DNA of 64,000 bases, from the NCBI GenBank assembly GCA_017558005.1, contig JAFYWN010000014.1, positions 107,473 through 171,472 of the forward strand, written 5' to 3'. The notes below the pieces were generated by a model. That model had not been told where the DNA came from and did not search any database. It was given only the letters and a program-made list of their open reading frames with translations. Within the stretch, counting starts at the first letter, position 1. Each line of letters starts with the position of its first letter. Shown here in pieces: positions 25,862 to 34,283 of the stretch. A program made the translations under genes and the position numbers. This stretch comes from Kiritimatiellia bacterium. Lineage in GTDB: Bacteria; Verrucomicrobiota; Kiritimatiellia; RFP12; DVOR01.

Positions 25862-26878
25862 TTAGCCGAGTTGGCTAAGGAAGCGGATATCATTTTCGTA
25901 GAGGAAGCGGATGTCCGGGATGCCATACTTAATCATGGCGATACGTTCCACGCCCATGCCGAATGCGTAACCATAGACGGCATCGGGATCGTAGCCGACG
26001 TGTTGATAGACGCGCGGGTCAACCATACCAGCGCCCGCAATTTCAATCCAGCCCGAATTCTTACACACGCGGCAACCCTTACCCTTACACACGTGGCAAG
26101 TGAAGTCCACTTCCACGCTCGGTTCAGTGAAGGGGAAGAAGTGAGGGCGGAAACGAACACCGATATCCGGGCCCATCATTTCACGGGCGAAGTAGGCGAG
26201 AGTGCTCTTCAGATCGGCCAAAGAGACCGGCTTCACATCCACATAAAGACCTTCAATCTGGTGGAAGTTTGCCGAGTGCGTGGCGTCGGTCGTGTCACGG
26301 CGATAGCAACGGCCCGGATTGATAATGCGCACCGGCGGAGGATTGTCCAACATCGTGCGAATCTGCACCGGGCTCGTCTGTGTGCGCAACACGGTTTCAA
26401 CGTCAAACCAAAACGTATCGCTCGGGTCCATCGAAGGGTGATGAGGTGCCGTGTTGAGCGCAGTAAAGTTGTTAAACTTCGTTTCGATATCAGGACCATC
26501 GGCCACAGTAAAGCCCAAGCGGTGGAAGATTTCAGCCGTCTCTTCAATCACGCGGCTCACGGGGTGAATGATGCCTTCAGCGTGCCAACGGCCAGGAAGC
26601 GAGACGTCAAAACCCGCCACAGGGGTTTCATTCGCCTGAAGAGCGGCGGTCTTCGCATTCAATTGTGCTTCAAATTCGCCACGCCAAGCGCCGAGTTCCT
26701 TACCAAACGCGGGACGATCCTGCGCCGGCACATCCTTCATCTGCTTGACCAATGCGGGGAGAAGACCATTACGACCCAAATATTTTACGCGCAATGCATC
26801 TACTGCTTCGAGCGATTGAGCGGCTTCAAGAGCGGCGAGGGAGGCATTATGCTCCTGCTGTAATTCCTGCAACGTCAT
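25862..26878 (-). CDS. pheS: Phenylalanyl-tRNA synthetase, alpha subunit
   Basis: Catalytic subunit charging tRNA-Phe. The 338-residue protein has an N-terminal coiled-coil arm (residues 1-85), then the class II core: FNNFTALNTAPHHPSM, FWFDVET, THSANFHQIEGLYVD (motif 2) and GYAFGMGVERIAM (motif 3). A cysteine knuckle CHVCKGKGCRVCKNSGW (about residues 260-276) is present, as in many but not all bacterial PheS. The beta subunit gene pheT is not next to it; the neighbour is a nitroreductase. A TGnTAGAAT -10 box lies 52 bases before the start. Confidence 0.96.
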   Translation of the reverse strand: MTLQELQQEHNASLAALEAAQSLEAVDALRVKYLGRNGLLPALVKQMKDVPAQDRPAFGKELGAWRGEFEAQLNAKTAALQANETPVAGFDVSLPGRWHAEGIIHPVSRVIEETAEIFHRLGFTVADGPDIETKFNNFTALNTAPHHPSMDPSDTFWFDVETVLRTQTSPVQIRTMLDNPPPVRIINPGRCYRRDTTDATHSANFHQIEGLYVDVKPVSLADLKSTLAYFAREMMGPDIGVRFRPHFFPFTEPSVEVDFTCHVCKGKGCRVCKNSGWIEIAGAGMVDPRVYQHVGYDPDAVYGYAFGMGVERIAMIKYGIPDIRFLYENDIRFLSQLG

Positions 26879-26929
26879 GAAAATAAATCCTTACATCTAT
26901 CTATGGAGAAAACTCCAAAAACGTCTAAC

Positions 26930-26938
26930 ATTCTACCA
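26930..26938 (-). promoter_or_regulatory. Extended -10 promoter for pheS
   Basis: Minus strand TGGTAGAAT (TGn plus TAGAAT), with no good -35 at the usual distance. A small GGAG-TTTT-CTCC hairpin follows in the leader. Confidence 0.45.
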
Positions 26939-26940
26939 TA

Positions 26941-27383
26941 ATTAAAGGCTTCATCTCACAAAGTTACACGTTTTCATCCAAGTTTCATGCGAAAAAGCCC
27001 TTATAACAAGCATTGACATGGCACTAGATGATGAAGGGGCATAGAACTCCGCGCCCCGATCTTCCAACAGATGCTGACATGGCACTATAAGATGACTCAC
27101 ATGGGGGCGTGCTATTTGCTTGGCGAGGTGTGGGACCTTTTCCTTTACGATAAGATGAAGTTCAGCGGGTTGGAAGACGGTGCGTCCACTCTCAAGGGTG
27201 AGCGTAGATTTTTAATCATGGGATAGCGCCATCGGGTCGGGACGGTGGCGTTGTGTCGGGATTGTGGCATCAAGTTGGAATTGCGGTGTTAGCTTAGGAT
27301 AGCAGTGTCAGGATGGTGTGGCGGTGGCGGGGCGGGGAGAGGTGGTGGTTTTGTGTAAAAAATGGGCGAGGTTTGGGCAAATG
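26941..27383. other. Gene-free spacer between pheS and eboE
   Basis: No coding frame or RNA gene is recognisable. A 13-bp direct repeat TGACATGGCACTA occurs at 27014-27026 and 27075-27087, 61 bases apart. The stretch from 27200 to 27360 is strongly G/T-biased with many GTGG runs. Confidence 0.5.
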
Positions 27384-27392
27384 TGGTACACT
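27384..27392 (+). promoter_or_regulatory. Extended -10 promoter for eboE
   Basis: TGG followed by TACACT at 27387-27392, 23 bases before the start codon; the same TGnTACACT form is seen at 7866-7874 and 55956-55964. No good -35. Confidence 0.45.
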
Positions 27393-27415
27393 ACAAGGCA
27401 AGAAGAGGATTTGTG

Positions 27416-28537
27416 ATGAATGCGATTACGTATTGTATGAATGTGCATCGTGGGGAGGATTTGGCATCCGTTCAGGAGGCCTTGGAGGAGGTAACAATCC
27501 CTTTACGTGAGGTGTTTGGGACGGAGGGCGCATTCCCATTGGGATTACGATTGAGTGCAGACGCGGCAAAGTTATTGCGCGATTCTGAGACGTTGCGTCG
27601 GTTTTCAAGTTTTTTGGTGCACAATAAATTGTCGGTGATGGGAATTAATGGGTTCCCACATGATGCATTTCATGATTGTGTGGTGAAGGAGAGGGTGTAC
27701 GAACCCGATTGGACACATCCTGAGCGAGCGGTTTATACGCGCAATTTGTTTTATGCTTTGTCGCATTTACCCATGGCACGCTTGGGGGACCACTTTCCAA
27801 GTGTAACGACGGTACCATTGGCATATGACCGTGGGCAGGAGATTTCGGATGCAATCGTTGAAGAGCTGTGCTCGATGGCGCTCTTTTTACGGAAGTTGGA
27901 AGGATTTACTGGGCGACGGATGTGCTTGGCGTTAGAGCCTGAGCCGGATTGCTTATTGGAGCGGACGCAGCAGACGATTGATTTCTTTGAACGGTTATGG
28001 TCGCATCCATTGTGGGTGCCGAGTTATCGTCCGTACATTGGCCTTTGTTTTGATACGTGTCACTTTGCGGTGAGTTATGAAGATCCACTGAATGCGCTTC
28101 GGAGCATTGTGGCGGCGAATATCCCTGTGGCGCGAATTCAGGTGTCGGCCGCGTTAGAGTTTAATTGCTACACGACGGAAGAGACGTTGCGCGCGTTCAT
28201 TGACCGTGAGTATCTGCATCAAGTGCGTCGGCGTGAGGCGAATGCGGAGTTAACGTGTTTCCCTGATTTGACCGAAGAGGTGTTGCCACAGCTGGTGGGG
28301 CAGAGTGGTCGCATTCATTACCATGTGCCGTTGGCATGGCAGGGAAGTACGGAATTGGAGTCGACGCGCCGCACGTTAACGCCTGCTTTCTGGCGTTATG
28401 TGCGTGCGGGCGGCTGGCCGTTAGAGGTGGAGTCATATGCGTATTTTGTCTATCCACAGTCCCTGCGCAAGAAGACATTATCAGAATCGTTGTTGGATGA
28501 TATGATATGGGTGCGCAATCAGTTGAAGTCGGTATAA
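27416..28537 (+). CDS. eboE: EboE-family TIM-barrel protein (solitary)
   Basis: 373-residue protein of the AP-endonuclease-2/xylose-isomerase-like TIM-barrel class that closely resembles EboE. EboE belongs to the eboABCDEF metabolite-traffic set known from cyanobacteria, Bacteroidetes and some endosymbionts, where it is linked to export of precursors such as those of scytonemin. Recognisable blocks are TYCMNVHRGEDL at the start, LGLRLSADAAKLL, INGFPHDAFH, VKERVYEPDWTHPERAVYT, LALEPEPDC, CFDTCHFAVSYEDP, and RIQVSAALEF. The first 18 codons of the longer frame are left out because AAGAGGA lies 6 bases before the ATG at 27416. None of eboA-D or eboF is adjacent, which is unusual. It ends at a perfect terminator. 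Confidence 0.8.
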   Translation: MNAITYCMNVHRGEDLASVQEALEEVTIPLREVFGTEGAFPLGLRLSADAAKLLRDSETLRRFSSFLVHNKLSVMGINGFPHDAFHDCVVKERVYEPDWTHPERAVYTRNLFYALSHLPMARLGDHFPSVTTVPLAYDRGQEISDAIVEELCSMALFLRKLEGFTGRRMCLALEPEPDCLLERTQQTIDFFERLWSHPLWVPSYRPYIGLCFDTCHFAVSYEDPLNALRSIVAANIPVARIQVSAALEFNCYTTEETLRAFIDREYLHQVRRREANAELTCFPDLTEEVLPQLVGQSGRIHYHVPLAWQGSTELESTRRTLTPAFWRYVRAGGWPLEVESYAYFVYPQSLRKKTLSESLLDDMIWVRNQLKSV

Positions 28538-28555
28538 GACTTGTTATTCATTGAC

Positions 28556-28597
28556 ACAACAAAAAGAAGTGCGGTGAACCGCACTTCTTTTTGTTGT
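28556..28597. terminator. Bidirectional terminator between eboE and lpxA
   Basis: A perfect 19-bp stem (ACAACAAAAAGAAGTGCGG with its complement) closes on the 4-base loop TGAA, with A-tract and T-tract on either side, between converging genes. Confidence 0.92.
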
Positions 28598-28613
28598 GAG
28601 TGGAGGCACTGAA

Positions 28614-29396
28614 TTAGACCACGCCATGCTTGGAAGCATTGGCATAGAAGTCCAAGAGGTGCTTGATTTCGGGACACTGCGGTAACTCCTTGGCGATGCG
28701 TTCCAGTGCGACCGAACGTGGCAGACCTTCGGAGTAGATAATCTGGTAGGCGTCCTTGAGTGCGCTAGAGGCTTCGGGGCTGAAGTTTTCAGGGTGACGA
28801 CGGATGGCCACGGAGTTGAGGCCGCGCACAACGAGGTTGTCCACACCCATGGTGAGCATGTAGGGCGGTGCGTCTTTACGCAAGTGGGTGCCGCCGCCGA
28901 CCATTGCGAAGGTGCCGACGTGGGTGAATTGGAGAATCGCGGTGGTGCCACCGATAATCGCGTGGTCTTCAACGATACATTCGCCCGCGATTTGGACACC
29001 ATTGGACATGATGATGTGGTTGCCGAGGACGCAACCGTGTGCGATGTGGCAGTAGGCCATGATTAAGCAGTCGGAGCCGATGACGGTCTTGGTGCCATCC
29101 ATGGTGCCGAGGTGAATCGTGGCGCATTCACGGATGACGGTACGGTCACCGATTTCCACATAGGTAATGTTTCCGGGCTTCCATTTCAAGTCCTGTGTCT
29201 TCATACCCACGCAAGCCTGCGGGAAGATTTCGCAATCTTCACCGATGGTGGTGTGACCCTCAACCGTGGCATGGTGGTGCAACTTGGTGCCACGACCGAT
29301 GGTGACGTCCGGCCCAACGTATGCAAACGGACCGATTTCGGCATCGGGATGAATTTTCGCACCTTCGCAAACAAAAGCGAGCGGATGAATTGCCAT
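28614..29396 (-). CDS. lpxA: UDP-N-acetylglucosamine acyltransferase
   Basis: First step of lipid A synthesis, adding a hydroxyacyl chain to UDP-GlcNAc. The 260-residue protein is a left-handed parallel beta-helix of hexapeptide repeats (residues about 3-185) starting IHPLAFVCEGAKIHPDAEIG, with the catalytic histidine in YCHIAHGCVLG (about residue 120) and a helical C-terminus. The ATG at 29396 is used rather than one 12 codons earlier because AAGGAG precedes it. It lies 10 bases after the LptF/G-type gene, so lipid A synthesis and LPS transport are linked. Confidence 0.95.
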   Translation of the reverse strand: MAIHPLAFVCEGAKIHPDAEIGPFAYVGPDVTIGRGTKLHHHATVEGHTTIGEDCEIFPQACVGMKTQDLKWKPGNITYVEIGDRTVIRECATIHLGTMDGTKTVIGSDCLIMAYCHIAHGCVLGNHIIMSNGVQIAGECIVEDHAIIGGTTAILQFTHVGTFAMVGGGTHLRKDAPPYMLTMGVDNLVVRGLNSVAIRRHPENFSPEASSALKDAYQIIYSEGLPRSVALERIAKELPQCPEIKHLLDFYANASKHGVV

Positions 29397-29406
29397 GGCG
29401 AACTCC

Positions 29407-30570
29407 TTATTGATTTTTAGGGATGAGAACACATGCTGTGCAGAAACAGATTACGACGGGTAACCAGACCAAGAGCCACGGCAACGCCGCAGGCTTGGAG
29501 GCGAGTGCTTCAGACAACAAAATAAAGAGGAAGAAGGCGATACCAATGGAAAGGCCCATGACCATTCCCTTGGAGGATTCTTTTCGTTGCGCCTGGCATC
29601 CCATCGGGACGCCGACTAAGACGAAGCAGAATGAGGAAAGCGCCCACACCAAACGGTAATTTAAAAGGAATTTGAGCTTCGAGTGCCACTTAGCGGCCGC
29701 CTTTTCAGAGAGCGGGGTAGCGGGTTGACCATCGGTCATCGGTGGCGGATTCTTGGCGAGGTCTAATTGTTTCTTGGCCTTCTGCTCTGCGGCGAGGAGT
29801 TCATCGAAGTCGTAGTCTTTTGGCTTCTTTAGATACTTTTTGGTTCGCGAGACAACGTCTTCGCAACGGTAGGTAAATTCAGAGAACTTTGCAGTGCCGA
29901 CGATGCCCTTGTCTGGGGGGGTGATGGCGGCATCAAAGAGGGTGAAGAGAATGTCACTTCCTTCGGCACGCATGTGGGCACTATCGGCCTGAATTTCGCG
30001 CAAGAAACCATCGCGACGGTCAATCGCGAGCAAGTTGTAGAGAATCGTGTAACCTTTACCGTTGTCATCGGTCATGTCAGTTTTGCGATCGCAAAAGACG
30101 GCAAGGTTGTCAATTTCGTCAATGAAGCGTCCTGGTTCCATCAATTGGACGCCAGCGTCTAAGGCTAAGCGATTGGCGATGGTTCTGCGGACGTAGTGCC
30201 CACGCGGCATGGCATAGTTTTGGAGATAGAAGCCAAGTGCGGAGCAGAGGATTCCCACGATAAGTGGGCAACGCATAATTGAGAGGAAGCTCACGCCACA
30301 GGCCTTCATCGCGGCGACTTCGCTATCGGTAGACATTCTACCGAAGACAAGCAAAGAGGCGACCATTAACGCGAGCGGGATGGTGAAGCCCAGCACTTCA
30401 GGAAGCGAGGCGGCTAAGTATTGCAACACCAAGCCTGCCGAAGCACCGCGCATCACGAATTGGAATACCTGGAAGAGAAATCCGACGGAAAGCACAAAGG
30501 TAAGTACTAAACCCGTCAGCCCTGCAGCAACAAGGAAGGAACGCAAGATGTAGCGTTGAAGTGTTCCCAT
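29407..30570 (-). CDS. LptF/LptG-family LPS export permease
   Basis: Inner-membrane permease that lifts lipopolysaccharide from the membrane for the Lpt bridge. The 387-residue protein has the family pattern: three N-terminal helices, a large periplasmic beta-jellyroll region (about 120-280), and three C-terminal helices. Diagnostic blocks are MGTLQRYILRSFL, SLPEVLGFTIPLALMVA, FGRMSTDSEVAAMKACG and the last segment FCFVLVGVPMGCQAQRKESS. Only one permease is encoded here; the second member (LptF or LptG) must be elsewhere. It lies between ompA-like and lpxA. Confidence 0.9.
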   Translation of the reverse strand: MGTLQRYILRSFLVAAGLTGLVLTFVLSVGFLFQVFQFVMRGASAGLVLQYLAASLPEVLGFTIPLALMVASLLVFGRMSTDSEVAAMKACGVSFLSIMRCPLIVGILCSALGFYLQNYAMPRGHYVRRTIANRLALDAGVQLMEPGRFIDEIDNLAVFCDRKTDMTDDNGKGYTILYNLLAIDRRDGFLREIQADSAHMRAEGSDILFTLFDAAITPPDKGIVGTAKFSEFTYRCEDVVSRTKKYLKKPKDYDFDELLAAEQKAKKQLDLAKNPPPMTDGQPATPLSEKAAAKWHSKLKFLLNYRLVWALSSFCFVLVGVPMGCQAQRKESSKGMVMGLSIGIAFFLFILLSEALASKPAALPWLLVWLPVVICFCTACVLIPKNQ

Positions 30571-30605
30571 AATTTCTCTCCAAGGGGCTCTTATTTGAAA
30601 GGGGG

Positions 30606-30636
30606 AAGCGGGACGTAAGCGATTTACGTCCCGCTT
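30606..30636 (-). terminator. Hairpin between ompA and the LptF/G gene
   Basis: AAGCGGGACGTAA and TTTACGTCCCGCTT form a strong stem with a 4-base loop just after the ompA stop. The downstream T-run is short, so it may allow partial read-through into the next gene. Confidence 0.65.
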
Positions 30637-30645
30637 GGGTGCGAC

Positions 30646-31806
30646 TTACTTTGCAGCGCGAATCTTCGCGCGGGTCGCTTCATCCACGCCGCGGATAACG
30701 ATTTCGGTGCGGCGGTTGGAAGGGGTGCCTTCGTCCAAGTTCACGGGATCCTTGGGCTGATCGAAGGAGTGGCCAGCGGACTGCATGCGATTAGCAGGGA
30801 TGCCGTTGGTGCTGAGGTAGGTGAGCACGCTCTTTGCACGAGCTTCGGAGAGTTCCTGGTTGTAAGCGTGGTCAGAACCGTGCTGACGGTCAGCGTGGCC
30901 ATCGATGGTCACGTAGACTTCTGGATTGGCTTCGAAAGCGAGGCGCATGATGCGAAGGAGTTCGTCGAGTGCGGGGTAGTTAGCCGGTTCGATGATGGAG
31001 GAGTCCTTAGCATACTGCAAGCGGAGCTCGAGCTTCATTTCGTTCACGGAGCCTTCCGGAGTCACGTCAATCAACGTATCCTTGTGTTCGGAAGCTTCGT
31101 CATATGCCAAAGCATCAGCTTCGATGGTGGTGGTGGCAGGTTCGGCGAGCGGAGCCACGGTTTCCACAGCGCCGTTATCGGAGCCGCCCATGACGTAGGT
31201 CAAACCGATGTCTGCGGTGGTGAAGCTCATGAAGTCACCCGAAAGGGCCACGTGGTAACGGATGTCACCGCGGAGCGAGAGGTTTTCGCTGAAGTGCCAG
31301 AAAGCACCCACGCCAGCCTGAGCGAAGAAGTGAGAACGGTGTGCATCCTGCCAGAGGGGAGCGTTGCTTGCATTGTTATAGCTCACACCTGCGGCCAAGA
31401 AGGGGTCAAACTTCGCATAGCGATCGTAGAAGTGATAGAGAGCTTCTGCGCCGAAGCCGAAGAGGTTCTTGCTGCGAGACTTGTCATTGTCACGTGCATG
31501 ACCGATCATGCCGTAACCTTCCACAGACCACGGGCTGTCTGCGAAGTCATAACCGAGACGCAAGATGACGTAGGGCTGAACACCGCGAAGACCGGTGCCC
31601 GGTTCCGGATTAGCGGTGCGATGGATGCGCATGCCACCCACGCCAGCGCCGATGTAGAAGCGGCCATCATTGCCTTCATCTTCATCAGAGTGAGCGACAG
31701 GTGCGGAGTCGCGTTCAACGACCACAGGGCCCTGGGGCTTTGCTTCTTGTGCGGTCAGAAAACCTGCGAAGCTAAGAACCGTGGCTAAGAGCCAGAACTG
31801 TTTCAT
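30646..31806 (-). CDS. OmpA-like outer membrane protein
   Basis: 386 residues: signal peptide (about 1-19, MKQFWLLATVLSFAGFLTA), an acidic spacer, an OmpA-type beta-barrel of about residues 50-210 (GRFYIGAGVGGMRIHRT and HFFAQAGVGAFWHFSENLSL), and a C-terminal peptidoglycan-binding OmpA domain (about 255-375) with VYVTIDGHADRQHGS, NQELSEARAKSVLTYL and the conserved NRRTEIVI. It should tie the outer membrane to the cell wall. GAAAGG precedes the start. Its own upstream region (31807-31902) probably holds a strong promoter. Confidence 0.9.
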   Translation of the reverse strand: MKQFWLLATVLSFAGFLTAQEAKPQGPVVVERDSAPVAHSDEDEGNDGRFYIGAGVGGMRIHRTANPEPGTGLRGVQPYVILRLGYDFADSPWSVEGYGMIGHARDNDKSRSKNLFGFGAEALYHFYDRYAKFDPFLAAGVSYNNASNAPLWQDAHRSHFFAQAGVGAFWHFSENLSLRGDIRYHVALSGDFMSFTTADIGLTYVMGGSDNGAVETVAPLAEPATTTIEADALAYDEASEHKDTLIDVTPEGSVNEMKLELRLQYAKDSSIIEPANYPALDELLRIMRLAFEANPEVYVTIDGHADRQHGSDHAYNQELSEARAKSVLTYLSTNGIPANRMQSAGHSFDQPKDPVNLDEGTPSNRRTEIVIRGVDEATRAKIRAAK

Positions 31807-31902
31807 GGGTTTACCTTTCAGTAGTTATTCCGGAGAGCCTAAGCGACGGCATCTGCCGGAACAGGATTGGATATAAGACGCGCCATTAGGACGCGGAGGG
31901 AC

Positions 31903-33075
31903 TCAGTGTTTTACAAAGGGGGACAACGCCCGCATTTCCGCGACCACTTCAGGGACGTGACGCAGGGTGATGTCAATTTCATGCTCCGTTGTATAACGAC
32001 TGAGGGAAAAACGGATGGATCCGTGGACGGCAGTGAATGGCACGCCCATCGCACGAATCACATGACTGGGTTCTAGACTGCCTGCAGCACAGGCAGAGCC
32101 AGAACTGGCACAAATGCCGCGATCGCTCAAATGGTAGAGGACGCTTTCCCCTTCGATGTATTCAAAGGAGATATTAAGCGTGTTGGGGACGCGACACGTA
32201 CGACAACCGTTCACTCGGCTATCGGGGCAGGTGGCGAGCAAGCCTGCTTCAAGCTTGTCGCGTAACCGTGCGATTCGGGTCTCAGAGCCATCGGAGAGTG
32301 CGGCGGTTGCGAGTTTGCACGCCTTTGCTAAGCCGATGATGTAGGGCACATTTTCTGTGCCACCGCGGCGACCGCGCTCTTGGTGGCCTCCGAGAATAAG
32401 GGGTTTGATGCGGGTGCCACGACGGACATACAGCACGCCAATGCCTTTCGGCGCGTGCATTTTATGGCCGGCGATGGTCAACAAGTCTACGGGCACATCC
32501 TTTACATTGATCGCAAGTTTACCTGCGGCTTGGACGGCATCGGTATGGATCGTAGCACCTGCGGCTTTGCCGAGTTCGGCAATTTTACGAATTGGGAAGA
32601 TGACGCCGGTTTCGTTGTTCGCCCACATCACGGAGACCAACTTCGGTCCTGGTGTGGCGGCGAGCGCGGCTTCATAAGCTTCCAAGTCAAAAAGGCCTTC
32701 GTTGTTGACGCCAATTTCAATGACGTTATGTCCCAATTCGCGCAAGCGCAAGCAGGGACCGAGGACGGCGGGGTGTTCCACGCGGCTGGTGATAATCGTG
32801 CCAGGCTGATTCCATGCCGCAGCTACACCGAGAATAGCATGGTTGTCTGCTTCAGTGGCACACCCTTCAAAGAGGATTTCTTCGGGGCGTTCTGCGCCAA
32901 GGAAGTTTGCCACAGTTTCACGCGCTTCTGCGACAGGGCGCGCGACATGGCCGCCGAATGCATGCATGCTGGACGGATTGCCCCATGCTTCATTGAAATA
33001 GGGGAGCATCGCCTCGACGACTTCTGGTGCGGGGCGTGTGGTAGCGTTATTGTCCAGATAGATAACTTCTGGCAT
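31903..33075 (-). CDS. nifS: Cysteine desulfurase, NifS type
   Basis: PLP enzyme that takes sulphur from cysteine for iron-sulphur clusters. The 390-residue protein starts with IYLDNNATTRPAPEVVEAM, has the PLP lysine in TIAGHKMHAPKGIG (about residue 203), and the catalytic cysteine in CASSGSACAAGSLEPSHV (about residue 327). The partner nifU is 2 bases upstream on the same strand, so it is the Nif pair rather than the Isc or Suf set. The hydrogenase operon next door will need many clusters. Confidence 0.95.
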   Translation of the reverse strand: MPEVIYLDNNATTRPAPEVVEAMLPYFNEAWGNPSSMHAFGGHVARPVAEARETVANFLGAERPEEILFEGCATEADNHAILGVAAAWNQPGTIITSRVEHPAVLGPCLRLRELGHNVIEIGVNNEGLFDLEAYEAALAATPGPKLVSVMWANNETGVIFPIRKIAELGKAAGATIHTDAVQAAGKLAINVKDVPVDLLTIAGHKMHAPKGIGVLYVRRGTRIKPLILGGHQERGRRGGTENVPYIIGLAKACKLATAALSDGSETRIARLRDKLEAGLLATCPDSRVNGCRTCRVPNTLNISFEYIEGESVLYHLSDRGICASSGSACAAGSLEPSHVIRAMGVPFTAVHGSIRFSLSRYTTEHEIDITLRHVPEVVAEMRALSPFVKH

Positions 33076-33077
33076 GG

Positions 33078-33917
33078 TTACTCCATGACCACCGTGATGG
33101 CGGGATCAACAAATTCGTGTAATGCAGTGGCAATGAGATTGTCACGCGTGAGCGCCGCGCTACGGCATCCTGCGCACATCCCACGGAAGGAGATGCGAAC
33201 GACGTCACCATCGACGTCAATCAATTCCACATCACCACCATCTTTACGCAAGACAGGGCGCACTTGCTCTTCAAGCGTTTGTTCAATCAACTTAATCTTC
33301 TGAAGCACCGTCATCTTCTTGGGGGCGGGCGCAGGGGCTGCTGCCGCCGCGGCGGTGTGATTCACTTCGTCCACAATTTCCTGAATGCGATCACGGCACA
33401 TCCCGCAGCCACCACCCGCCTTGCAGAAGTTGGTAACTTCTTCCACGGAGTGGAGGTTGTTTTCACGGGTGACGCGTTCGATTTCTTCGCGCGAGACACC
33501 AAAGCACGAGCAGACAATTTCTTCGTGGACTTGCACGACGCTCTCTTCGCCTGTGCGATAGTTGTGAATTGCGGCCTCTAATGCTTCCTTACCCATGACG
33601 GAGCAGTGCATCTTTTGATCGGGCAAACCGCCCAAATAGGCTGCAATTTCGCGGTTGGTAATCTTTTCGGCTTCTTCAAGCGTCTTGCCGATAACCATTT
33701 CGGTCAATGCAGAGCTTGATGCCACTGCACTTGCGCATCCAAAGGTTTGGAATTTCGCTTCTGCGATTTTACCCTCAGCATCCAACTTGAACATAAAGGT
33801 CAAAGCGTCTCCGCAAGCTAACGAGCCAACGGTAGCTTTCCCATCAGGATTGTCGATAATACCGACATTTCGCGGGTGGCGAAAATGATCCATCACTGTG
33901 TCAGTGTAGTCCCACAT
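33078..33917 (-). CDS. nifU: NifU iron-sulphur cluster scaffold
   Basis: Full-length 279-residue modular scaffold. Residues 1-125 are the IscU-like domain with its three cysteines (ACGDALTF, GCASAVASSS, MHCSVMG). The middle (about 130-185) is a BFD-like [2Fe-2S] domain with CSCFGVS and KAGGGCGMC. The C-terminus (about 205-279) is the NifU domain with CAGC. The start at 33917 has AAGGA upstream; a longer frame from 33968 is not needed. It has an extended -10 promoter at 33968-33976 and is followed by nifS. Confidence 0.95.
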   Translation of the reverse strand: MWDYTDTVMDHFRHPRNVGIIDNPDGKATVGSLACGDALTFMFKLDAEGKIAEAKFQTFGCASAVASSSALTEMVIGKTLEEAEKITNREIAAYLGGLPDQKMHCSVMGKEALEAAIHNYRTGEESVVQVHEEIVCSCFGVSREEIERVTRENNLHSVEEVTNFCKAGGGCGMCRDRIQEIVDEVNHTAAAAAAPAPAPKKMTVLQKIKLIEQTLEEQVRPVLRKDGGDVELIDVDGDVVRISFRGMCAGCRSAALTRDNLIATALHEFVDPAITVVME

Positions 33918-33967
33918 TGCGGGTGTCCTTCTAAGTCGTCTGAGTAAAAAATAAAACCTCGTCCCCA

Positions 33968-33976
33968 ATTATAGCA
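33968..33976 (-). promoter_or_regulatory. Extended -10 promoter for nifU-nifS
   Basis: Minus strand TGC followed by a perfect TATAAT (33968-33973), about 50 bases before the nifU ATG; no clear -35. No IscR-type palindrome was seen. Confidence 0.6.
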
Positions 33977-34080
33977 AAATTTCACTCTTATTTGTTAATA
34001 GAGAGAAAGATTGTCAATGAAGGTGACGGATGTTTTGATTGGTGTTGATTGGCAAAGATTGGATGCGGAAAGGGGAGGCT

Positions 34081-34178
34081 GGTTGTCGCGTGGGGAGCAT
34101 GGTGGCGCGGCAAATGGTGTATGGAAGAGACGGCAGATCCGGTTGTCGCGCGAGGAGTTTTATGGTGTGGCAAATAGT
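34081..34178 (+). repeat. Two imperfect 60-bp-spaced direct repeats
   Basis: GGTTGTCGCG at 34081 and 34141, each followed by a GGAG, TGGTG and GGCAAAT in the same order. The 34000-34227 stretch has no convincing gene; a plus-strand frame from 34017 runs into the hydA antisense. Confidence 0.5.
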
Positions 34179-34227
34179 GCGGAAGGGGGCGCAGGGAAGG
34201 GGGGTGATTGCGTGATGCAGGTGGCTA

Positions 34228-34266
34228 AAAACACAGATGCCACCCGAGTGGGCGGCATCTGTGTTT
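34228..34266 (-). terminator. Terminator of the hydCBA operon
   Basis: AAACACAGATGCC pairs with GGCATCTGTGTTT, with a further CCC/GGG inner stem. On the minus strand the hairpin ends in a TTTTT run, 18 bases after the hydA stop. Confidence 0.9.
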
Positions 34267-34283
34267 GCGCTCTGCGCTTAGGC

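Noticed and set aside
34017..34283. Small plus-strand gene between nifU and hydA
   Set aside because: The frame runs through the hydA terminator into hydA antisense and has no family resemblance.
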